Source of the DNA: Sinotaia quadrata
Lineage: Eukaryota; Mollusca; Gastropoda; Architaenioglossa; Viviparidae
Reading direction: 5' to 3'
DNA: 64,000 nt
Assembly: GCA_028829895.1 (NCBI GenBank)
Contig: CM054183.1
Span: 15,347,975 to 15,411,974 of the forward strand
Shown: piece by piece, positions 29,762 to 41,700 of the stretch
Layout of the letters: the number at the start of each line of letters is the position of its first letter
How positions within the stretch are numbered: position 1 is the first letter of the stretch
Translations under genes and position numbers: made by a program
Notes under the pieces: model-generated
Told to the model about the DNA's origin: nothing
The model's input: only the letters and a program-made list of their open reading frames with translations
Database searches by the model: none

Positions 29762-32700
29762 GCTATTATCAGTTGCTTTTTCATTTTTATTTCATTTCTG
29801 GGAGTATCACATGTTCATTGAAATTATAGAGTTTTGAAAATATTTGGGAAAATGTTACATGTAAAGCCTTTAAACATATATTTTATAGACTTTGGGATTA
29901 TGCTGAATGTTTTGCAGGTTGATAGTCGTCAGTTTCCTGTGACTATACATTTTAACAGGCGAACACCTTTTGATGACTACCTTACTGAAGCCTACAGAAA
30001 GGTCATTATTAGATTATTTCTCTTTTGTTATTTTATTATAAATGTTATCTGTAAGAAGGTAATTATGTAGTCTATCAATAACCCACCTCTAATCAAAACA
30101 ACTCAATAAACTAGAAGTCTATTAGTAATCAAAGCAAAACTGGTGAGCAGGGTCAAGATGTTATTCAAACATATTAGTGATTTGTAGAAAAATCAACTAC
30201 AAATCTAATTAGGTAAACAAAGCAATGTTATTAATTATTATTTCAGAGGTCCTTAAGAACATCTGTGTGGTTGTAGACAACTATAATAGAAATCTAATTA
30301 GCTAAATAAAGTAAACTAATGATTACTGTAATAAAATTTGGCTTGATTTTATGGCAGTTTAAACTGCAGGTATAATTAAATGTGCTAATATTTATTATTA
30401 TACAGAAACTGTTAAAAAGAATTGTTTGTATAAATTAAATGTAATAATACATAAATATACCAAAGTTAATGGTTATTGTACAGAACCTTGAAAACATTTG
30501 ATAACGTTTTGGCTTTATTTTCGCTTTAGTTTATTTGATTTTTTTTGTGCAAAATAAAGTCAAGTGTAACTCGTCATACCTAAATGAATTATTGTTGTAA
30601 TGTTCTTCACAAACATTTTGCTACACATAGTTATTACATAAAATTTTTCTATGGTTATAGAAAGATTTTTTCCTTCCATTTAAATACTTTGTTTTAATTT
30701 TTTTAAAGTATTTAATATGTAACTTTAAAAAATATTTTAAGGCAACTGATCTATTATTATTTAAGTTTTAAAAATGCCTCTCCAGATTTGGAAAGAAATT
30801 TATTCAAATTTTTATTCATTTAATTTGAACAGTGTTGTAATTGAAGTTAATTTATGTACCACTTGAGAAAAATTATTATCTTGTAAGTTGATTTACACCG
30901 ACTTGCTATGACTTTCCTGCAGTTTACAACAAATATAAAATGCATAAATATTTCAGACATGCAAAATCCATCAACGATTGCCTGAAGGTGGGATTTTGGT
31001 TTTTGTGACGGGACAACAAGAAGTGCAGACGCTATGTCGCAAACTTAAAAAGGCATTCCCTTATCACAAAGGACAAGGTAAGAAAAGTTGCAATTCAGGT
31101 TAATTTACTATAATCAAGTAAAGGGGATAATTCAGTGTCACAAAACAAACTTTCAGATTTTTAAAATAGTTTGCGCAATGTTTTCATATATTATCAAGAA
31201 ATACCCAGGACAACATATTATTGGTTTACTACTAAATATTGCACTAAATTAGTTCTGGATTTTCTGTTTCACTCATACATCAACTATATTTTAATAATTA
31301 TAAAATACTTTGAAGCAATGCATATAAATTATCAGTTTATCTGTGAATCAATCATTTCTTCTTTTACTGCATTCCATCAGAATGTGTAAAATGTTTTTGA
31401 ATTAAATTTTTTTTTAAAAAAACCTAAACATCTTAAATAGTATACCAAAGTTCAGTAGATAGCACAGTGAAACAGAATTGGAAAAAAATTACATTTCACC
31501 TTAACATTTTATTCCAGTGAACCACATCATAAATAGTTTCCTTTTTTCATTAAATCTTCAGAATCTCCTCATTATGTGGTTATAAGTAATTACAGTTGTA
31601 TCTCATTACCTCTTCTTTTTATTTTAATCATTTCATTCATAATAAAACATTCTAGGGTGAAATTAACTGTGGCATAGAGGATCTGTGCATTACTGTTACC
31701 ATTTTTGTAATCTAATGGAAGTTTTAAAAAGCTTCAAGTATTTTTAGACCCACCCCCACCCCTTTGCACATTATTTCAGCAGGGTAAGTGTAACATGCTC
31801 AAACTCGGATTTACAAGCGACTTGATGATAAAGTAAACCAGTCTGAAGTTACAATCTTTAATTTCTCTGTCAGGTGCTATAACTGGTCTTTTGCAATTAA
31901 AAAAAATATGTTAAAATTAAACTCAAATGATTAAATATAAAATATGCTGAAATTTAATTTTATTATATGTAATTATAATGGGAGGGTTAGAATGCATGAT
32001 TTGTTTCTATTCATTTGTTTAGTGCCTGTTCAGACTGAGAAAGGAGAATCAAGGAGAGAAAGAAAGAAAAAAGCGTTAACAGAAAAGAAGATATTACCAA
32101 AAATTGATTTAAACAAGTAAGTGAACTTTTGTTAAAAGAAACCGTTTTGGGAATGAGGTTAACCTTGAATACAATTTGATTGAATGAAAGCAAAGGGATA
32201 TAACAGTAATGGTTTTACAAAAATTGTTTTCTCTAAATGTCAAAACACATAATTTTAGGTATTAACATAATTATTTTGTTTAATTTTAGTTGGAGTTTTT
32301 AAGTGATTTTGTTTGCATCTCTCTGTTGTACAGTTACTCCATTCGGCCCACTGACGATGAAACAGAAATGGAAATGGGAGTTGACTCTGACATTGATATT
32401 GCAGATGACACTGATGATGATGATGATGATGAAATTGTAATTATTGCTGTTTGATCCATAATTTGTCTTTCCTTTACTCCCTTTTCTTTTGTCATTTGTT
32501 TTCATTTTTGCTTATTAATATTTTAGAGTCCAGCTTTCCTTCCTGTTCCTCTGCTGTTTAAAAATGTACATATATACATGTAAGCTTGGTTGATAGAGAG
32601 AACGTGCATATGGCTAATGTACATTCTCTTTATATTTTATTTACACATCATACAAATTTACCGTACATTAAGATTGGTGTACATGCCACAGGCATATCAA

Positions 32701-35700
32701 TGTTCCAAGAAATAACAGTTTCACATAGCCCCAGAACAAGATAACAAATCAGTTGTCCACTAAGAGTTATCCATCTCTTGAAATGTCACTTCATTTTGAT
32801 TATAAATGTGTAAATTAGAGGCTGTTTGCAACAGGAGTGTACATTTATGATAATTATTGCATAATTACTTTGCCTTGTTTGTTAATTATCCATATGCCAA
32901 ACTGTCAGTATGGAGTCTTCCCAAACTGTGTCCTGCAGTGCTGATATATCTTGTGGACCATTCTGAAAGATCAAGATGATTTGTACTTGAATTTCGGATT
33001 GTTTAGTAAATGTTGTATGTGAATATATACTTAAGAGACCTATATTAGTAACCTTGAACTGACAATTGCTTAGCTGCATTAGGTTTCTAACATTTCAGAG
33101 TTGGTTTAAAGATAAAATTTCTACAGCTCCACTACACTTGGACAAATTTCTGAAGATGTCTGATATGGCTCAAGAATTCTTGTGATATGCTGTACTGGCA
33201 AAACCCATGATGAAGACAGGGATTCTTAAACATGAGTACAGAGATGTCAACCTGTACAAAAGAGGTCAACCTGTATGAAAGAAGCTAGCCTTTCTTTTGC
33301 CATACAACTCTTTTAGCAAAGAAGAGAGAAATACAATATACAATCTTTAGACTACAGTCTGACATCAGTAGCAGATACATCCCCACAAGGAGAGATGGCC
33401 AGCCTGATCCCAAATTTATTCTGGCTTCATTTATATATTGTCCATTATCTGGCAGAAAATAGTCAGGGACGATTGATTATCTAGTCATAGAAGAGGTAGA
33501 TAGATATTTTAATACAAAATGTTTTCTCCTGAATTCTTACTACACAACCACATCAACAGGATACTGTAAATTGAGCAGTTCATTTTAGCACATCCTGTCC
33601 TTGGTATTCCCATATATTCCCCAAAGAGGAGTTAAGCAGTGAAGAACTTTGAGTGATTGCCCTTATAAAAATAAGATAAAATCCGTTGTAAATATTTTGT
33701 GTTTCTGCAGGTGCCTGGTGAGAAGGAAGAGAATGAACAGGTTTCACAAGCACTCTGGGTGTTGCCTTTGTTTTCACTAATGTCAACTGAAAAACAGACT
33801 AAAGTAAGTCGTTAAAGTGGATTAATTTGGTTTCATATTTGTACTATTGTTTATGTAAACATTTAACATGCCAATACATTCACATTCTGTATTTAATTAT
33901 TTAATATTATACACATGTGCTTTAATATTTTATTTTTTAATATCAAAGGTTTTTGAGGCTCCACCTGAAGGCTGTCGGTTGTGTGTTGTGGCCACAAATG
34001 TTGCTGAAACTTCACTGACTATTCCTAATATTCGCTACATCGTTGATACGGGGAAGGTAAGCATGCGCCACAGTCACTGTCACAGCAGAAAGATATTGTT
34101 TGTGAATTTTGTCAAACATTTATTCTCTTAGACAAATGCGTATTGTTTACAATTACATTAGCTATTGAAGATGAAGTGACTAAACACTATATTAATTGGT
34201 TGCAGTATAATGCATTAATTCTTTTAAGTTTACACCTCTACCATTGTGACAATTTTTATTGTAGATGCACTCTCTAAAAGGAAAACCTGATTTGTCTTTG
34301 GACTAGTCTGTGAATAGAATGCCACTTTGCACCAATATATATAAAAGTCCACAGTTTTTCATTTAGCTCTGCCACTAGAGATTTTGGGATCCTCAAGAAA
34401 AATCCTATATACTCAGGTCAAATTTCAGAGATGCCTATATTGATGACTTATAATGTTAACATTTGTAACATCAGGCATTGCAAATTCATGGGAAATTCTA
34501 ATTTTAATCAAGAAACTTATTTATGCATATAAACACCTCATTAGTATTATTTTTAAACAGTCTAAATTATTTTCCTGTTTTTTCAAGGATGGTACTTTTT
34601 AAAGTAGAAAATAATTATAAATCTTTGATTTAGCATTATAAGTAACTAAATTTATTATTTTTAACAATAATCAGAAAGTTTGTTTGGCCAGTTAAAGACA
34701 TTGTTTATCAATTTTCACTGAAGATTCTAATCTCATGTTGATGGAAAACATCTTCTGAAATAGAAATATAATAAACTCTCTCACTGCCAAAAACAAAGAC
34801 ACACAAAGATAAACTTCAGAAACAGAAAGATAATTAACTGTCTCATGCCAGAAACAAAGATAATTAATTCTGTCACTACCAGAAACAGAAGATAATTAAC
34901 TCTCTCACTGCCAGAAACAGAAGGATAATTAACTCTCTCATTGTCAGAATCGAGAATAATTATCTCTCTCCTACCAGAAACGATAATAAATATCTCTCTG
35001 CCAGAAACAACAATAAATTCTCTGTCAGAAATAACGATAATAAACTTTTCACAATGAAAATTAACTTCTCACTGCCCCAAACAGAAAAATAATTAGTTCC
35101 CTCATTATCTTATACAGTAATATAATTAACTCTCATTACAAGAAACAGAAAGATAGTTAACTGTCACCTCCAGAAACAGAAATAATTAATTCTGTCATCT
35201 TTCTCACTGCCTGATTCTCTTTTTTAACTTTTTATTATTATTTCCTGAGAATATTCACAGCTTTTTATTAATATTTTACCTACACAAGGCAATGATGGAA
35301 CAATAGAGCAGATCTGATGAGCAATATCCTAAACAGAGTTCATCAGATTTATCTCCCCTTACATTTGACATCCCAATACTCTCTTTTTTTAAAAATTTGG
35401 TGCATTTACTCGGCAGGCTCAATGCATTGCATTGTTAATGCAATGTTTTGCTGGCAAAATCATCATCACCATTTTCCTTTTCCTCATCCTGAATAGATAG
35501 GGAGCTGGGTGATTGAGAAGTCCTGAGAGTGGCCTGACATTTGAGATTGGTGTTTGAGCCCCTGCTGCCTGTTTTTCAAATTGTACATCCATTCCTTAGT
35601 TTGCTGAACTGTGTCCCAATTGCTAAATACTTAGAGATCTTAATATTATGCATTAATAAAATGTCCAAATTTATTTATTCATATTTTGTTATATGTGTTG

Positions 35701-38700
35701 GTTATTATTATTTTTTCAGGCTAAAACTAAATTTTATGATAAAGTAACTGGTATATCAACATTCAGAATCACATGGGCATCAAAAGCTTCAGCAGATCAG
35801 AGAGCAGGCAGAGCTGGCCGTGTAGGTCCAGGTCACTGTTATAGGTAAGGGTTTGTTTTGATTTTTGAGGAGACATCTAACAACAACTACAGTATCTCAG
35901 TCATGATGTCGAATTCCATTGTGAATCAAATTTATTTCAAGTAGGCATTGTGTGGATACATAGCCATATTAATTGGCATTTCTGTCAATGAAAAACATCG
36001 AATAAATTATTTCTTAAAATTCATTAAAATCTTGTGTTGTTTGGCAATGTAAATACAAAGTTGCAGACATAAATGAAAAGTGTTGTGGCTTTCTCACATG
36101 AAAACTGATCATGTCTAAGAGGGATAGCAAATATTTATAATTCTGTGTGTTCCTATAATTTATAACTGATATTGTTTATTTGAAGACTTGCTATGAGATT
36201 TGAAGAGATTTTAAAATATAAGCATTATAATAAATAGACTTGAACTTATTTTTGAGTTTTGCAGTCTTTGTTAATTTGAATATTTGTAATTTCTTTAAAT
36301 TGCCCACCACCACCACCACTGCCGAAAGATAATTAACGCTTTTTGCCAGAAATGAAAATAATTAACTCTCTCACTGACAGAAACAGAAAGATAATTAACT
36401 GTCTCATGCCAGAAATAAAGATATTAAACTTCATCACTGCTAGAAACAAGTATAATTTATTAATTAAAATATAAGCATTATAAATCAAACATACACTTGA
36501 ACTTATTTTTGAGCTTTTGCAGGCCTTGTTAATCTGAATATTTGTAATTTCTTTAAATTGCCTCCTCCCCACCACCAAATTTTTTACAAAATAAATTAAA
36601 AAAATGAAAAATTCAAGAATAGCCTTGGTTTTTCTGAAATTACAAAATAGTTTCATTTGCTGTGAAAATTATTTTTACTTCATAGACATAGTTGTAACTC
36701 ATTAATTATATGCTATAGTTTGGTTGAATAATTTTTCTTGTTATGAGAGGGTTTTAAATATTCATTTCATTGATAATTTAATAATTGGACCGATGATCAT
36801 ATTTGAAGACAATACGTGATAATAAATAGAAATGTTAAAAAATAATTTAAGAAATTTTTGTAATTAACTCATTTTTATTTATTTTGTATTCATATTAGGT
36901 TATATTCTTCTGCTGTCTTCAATGATAACTTTCCTCAGTTCTCTCCCCCTGAAATCACCAGACGACCAGTAGATGATCTTGTTTTGCAAATGAAGGTAAG
37001 TGATAATTTTACATTTGTAGCATCTTTTTCTTTGTATGATAGATGATTTGATAAATGTTTATAAGAGTTGAATAAAGGGTAGTATATTTGTTTACCTTTG
37101 ACTGAAATTTTACTTTTTGAAAAGATAACACAAACTCTTGCAGAGAGTGTGGCATTATATTAGATTGTGGCATTTTAATTTCCATTTTTTTTTTTTAAAC
37201 CAAGTCATATCTATATTACTATCTTTATATACTTTTATTGTGTTGTTCAGTAGGTTGTATTTTTTCTCAGAATTTTGTATTTGCTGAATGTCCTGGGTCA
37301 TAAAATTGTTTGAAAGATGGATAGTGTGGGTTACTGCTAAATTATTATTTTTACAAAATTGTGTTTTTGTGTTCTGCACATAATAACAGTTCCTCTCCTT
37401 CCTTCCTTCCTTCTCTTTCCTTCCTTCTCCCCCTTTCCTTTCCCTCCTTCTTTCATTCTGTTCTTTCATTTCTTCCATTATTCTTTTTGCTATAGCTGTT
37501 GATTATGGCAGAGGTATTTAAATTTCTTTTTATATCTTGTACTAGATTTAAATCTCAAACTATAACTGGTATTTGTCAGAGATTAGGAAAACTTGTCTTT
37601 AATTATAATTTTCTCTGAATTTTCCATTCCTTCTATCAGTATGTGTGTATTGAGCATGCTTGAGGAAGTGAGAGAGAGAGAGAGAGAGAGAGACAGTACA
37701 CAAATGACAGTTTTTTGTAAAGCAAATTGCCTGTATACAGGACATGAACATTGACAAAGTTGCAAACTTCCCATATCCAACACCACCTGATATAGAACAA
37801 ATCAAGGTAAGTGTATACTAAGAGATAGTATGAGACTTTTATATCAGATCAGATTTTTTTTCCACACATTTTAAAGTCTCTTTTTATGTGTTTTGAATTA
37901 CTATATAAGAGAGTAACTTCCATTGCATAATGTGGGCAAAAAATGTTGAATTTTATATTACTTGCATTGTTATGACCTAATGGGAAACATACATTTTGTT
38001 ACCTTCAGTTCTGCCTTCAATGTGTTCTTATAACCAGTAGCATTGGTTTTCCTACACTGTGCAGACTTTGAATTATTGGAAAGAATTAAGAGGTGGATAG
38101 ATTTATTTTATTTTAAACAGCATTTCTTGGTGCATTTCAGCATTTTTTTCTTGGATTTTCATTATCTCTTTTGTCACTGCCCTCATTTTATTTCAGATTT
38201 CATGGAATTTTTATTTAAAATGTATGAACAATTTATTGTGATTGTATGCTTGTGTGTGTGTGTGTGTGTTTATAATTTGCAGGCAGCAGAAAAACTCTTA
38301 GTGTCTCTTGGGGCACTGAGCGAACCAGAAAAGCCAAGAACCTTAGCTGCTGCCAAAAATCGTGAGTTGTTCTAACACATAATGTTTACAGATTTGTGTT
38401 TTATGATTTGTTTTTACATTAATCTTTTATAAGTTGTCATTTAAAAAGATTCTTATATGCTTTCAAAATAATTATAATGATATTTGGAGGTTTAAGTTGT
38501 TTAAGTTATTTTTTTTTAAAGCAAGGACTATACACAGAAGAGATGAGGTTTAGTTTTTATGTTGTTTGTCTTGATGTCTGAGCTGAATGACTTGCAGTTT
38601 ATATTTTGGAATTTAATGGAGTGGTTGGGTGGGACAAGACTGGCCTTCTGCTTGCATTAATTTCAGACTGATCTATTCAGTAATTATTCACTGTGCTATT

Positions 38701-41700
38701 TATTATTGTTAATGATTTATTTATTAACTGTTAGAAAAGAAAACAACAACATGGATTATAAAAGGTAGTCTTGCGTGTATTTGCAATTTTATTCTCTTAA
38801 TCTGTAACTGTTGCTTGCTCAGGCGTAAGCTGAGTGTTTCATGTTTCCAGAAATTTGTATGCTTCAAAATTTTTCATTAGTTTTTCTTATTTTCTCAAAC
38901 AAGTCACTCATCTTTGCAGCAGTAGGGAGGTGTAGTTTTTTTTTCATGAGGTTGCTGGATGTCATTTATGATGTCATCATTTTATTTGTTATTTGACAAA
39001 TTATATATCATTTATGATGACAGTGTTATTAATTAAACAACTGAACTAATAGAACTCTTATTCTTAAAACTGTTCTGATTGCTTTGGATACTTTTACACC
39101 ACAAGAACACAGCAAATATCTTATACAGCTGCTCAGTATACATAAAAAAACTAAAAATAATGCGAAACTGGTGAATTCAAGGTCAAAATGGCATGAATCA
39201 AATATATTTTGAATGATGATGTTGATGGCGTTACATAATTTTTAAATTCAGAAACTTTCCGCTTAGAGTGAACATTTTGAGTTTGAAAGTATAAATATTG
39301 AAAGTATAAATATTGCAATGACTATAATATTCAAGATTGCAAGTGGCATATTATCATCTGAGGATAATTATTGCCTTCATGCAGCACCACCATCAAAAAT
39401 TACCCCACTTGGTCGGGCCATGGCCTCCTTCCCTGTGGCCCCCCGATATGCCAGAATGCTTGCAATGGGACACCAGCAGGATCTGCTCCCTTATGTCATT
39501 GCTGCAGTTGCTGCCCTTTCTGTTGATCAGCTTTTTGTGGAGCACCTTGCACCTAGCGATAAAGAAACTGAGGTGATACGATTTTTATTTTTTATTGTAA
39601 ATCTCCATCTAAATAAATGCATTTGCATATGTGCTGAATGACACTAAAAAGAAAACAACAGCCTAAAAGGTTGATAAATCTATTTGAACTATTTTCTTTT
39701 AAAAAATTAATAGTAAAGAGGGAGATTACATAAACTGTGGTCAATTGATGTCCAACCGGTGTGTGCCCTTACAGTAATAGTGTTTTGTAACTACGTTGTC
39801 AATGTGAAAATGTCTTTTCATTTTGCTTCTCACTGTTTTCTGTTTTCTTAGCATTTTCTCTATCTTGTGCATTGTTTTGTAATTTAGTTTCAGCCCTGTA
39901 TTGTTTTCTTCTTCTTTTACTGTTAGTAATATGTACATTACTCAAAAATTTGCACATCTCATGTCTACATTCATCAGAACTGAACATTTCTTTTTTTTTC
40001 CAGAATGATGAATTGAAAAAAAGAATCCATCAAATCAACAACGTTAAACGAATGTGGGCTGGCTCTGTAAGAATTTAATTAAGAATTTTTACAAATTTGA
40101 ACGCTATTTACAGTATTAATGTATAGCAAGTATATTTACTTGTGCTGTGTACATGTACATCAATCAGGCTGATGTCATAGACTACATGATGGGTGGCAAA
40201 ATCTTGGTTGAAAATAGAGTTGTTGGGCACATTTAACATCCTAGCCGCATTCTATTTTCAGTCCATCTTTGGTTTAGGGTTCCATTCTTTTTGTTGGGTA
40301 GCATTATGTTGCTGCCAAAGAAATTTATGTTCACAGCATTTTTGGTCCATTTTTTATTGTTTGTTCTAGAGCGATTCTCTTTAATTATGGTGATCTTTAG
40401 TTTGTCTCTAATGACAGTTCTAATGTTCACCCTATGTTTTCGTCTTTCTAACATTCACCGTCTTCTTTCTAACATTCACTCTCTGTTTTTCTGCTTTCTA
40501 ACATTCACCGTCTTCTTTCTAATGTTCATCATCTTCTTTCTAACATTCACCATCTGTTTTTTCTGCTTTCTAACGTTCATTGTCTTCTTTCTAACATTCA
40601 CCATCTGTTTATTCTTCTTTCTAATGTTCACCATCTGTTTTTTTCTTCTTTCTAATGTTCACCATCTGTTTTCTTCTTCTTTCTAATGTTCACCATCTGT
40701 TTTCTTCTTCTTTCTAATGTTCACTGTCTGTTTTTTTCTTCATTTTAATGTTCATCATCTGTTTTCTTCTTTCTAATGTTCACTGTTTTTTTCTTCATAT
40801 TAATGTTCACCTTCTTTCTAATGTTCACCATCTATTTTCTTCTTCTAGGGAAACTCTCTTCTGCTGGGGGACATCATGGTGCTGTTGAAAGCAGTTGGCG
40901 CTTGTGAATATGAAGGCCTCTCCCCTGAATTCTGTTCAAAGTATGGAATTCGGTTGAAAGCCATGAAAGAAATCAGAAAGCTAAGGACACAGCTGACAAA
41001 TGCAGGTTAAACTTTGAATTTTGTTATAATTTACATTTACTTGCATATGTGGGCGTGGGTGTGCATATTTGCATGCTTATGTGTGGATTGTTTGCATCTT
41101 GTGACATTTGAGTCAAATGTATTCCTGTTACAAATTAAGAAAATAGTGGAAGTGGATGTTTGTTTATTAGAGATAAGGGGTTAAGCAGAACTGATTGCAA
41201 ATCTTTGTGCATTTGACCTGTATAGCAGAAATTTTAAGCATCTCAACAGAATTTGGCAAGGGCCCTCATTTCCTTTTATGTATTTAGATAATGAAAAGAA
41301 AATGAAAGTTTTCTTCTGTGTACTGGGCTCTGAAGAGGGCTGGGCGCAGTTTCTGCTCCATTGACTCTCTGACTTTTCAAAACCTCATCTACTTCTTAAC
41401 CTTATGCACAGTCTAAGTTAATGTGGGCAACAGGCATTTATCCCTGCCTGCCTTCTGCTTATAACTCCTTGTTTCTCTCTTGATTATTCAGCTTTCTCTT
41501 CTTTCTTTCTTCCTTCCTTCATGCCTCCTTCCAACTGTTTTTATCATCATTTTCTTTATCTATCCCTTTAAGCTTTCTCACCTTAGCATTTTTCTCTCTC
41601 GCTGTATTGATTATCTTTATATATTGTTTTTCACCATTGATGTTACAGTTACCCCTCTCTCTTAATAGACATAAAGTTTACTTTTCTCTATATAACTTTT

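Larger units (their letters stand above)
34057..35719 (+). other. DHX37 intron 15
   Basis: Contains a degenerate minisatellite at 34745-35215 and a possible tRNA-derived SINE fragment near 35500-35580. Confidence 0.65.
29918..36995 (+). other. DHX37: DHX37 exons 10-17: second RecA domain with acidic insert
   Basis: Motif IV is [13 protein letters not shown], motif [12 protein letters not shown], and motif [10 protein letters not shown] is at residues 659-666. Exons 12-13 encode the long charged insert characteristic of DHX37/Dhr1. It includes a basic stretch ([14 protein letters not shown]) and an Asp run encoded by a (GAT)n tract at about 32411-32431, a likely length-variable site. Confidence 0.92.

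Noticed and set aside
37155..37478. Glu/Arg-rich 107-codon minus-strand frame
   Set aside because: It is derived from the CCTT-rich tract in DHX37 intron 17 and has no homology signature.
39004..39050. Second box C/D-like pair in DHX37 intron 19
   Set aside because: The boxes are only about 30 nt apart, too close for a snoRNA, with no closing stem.
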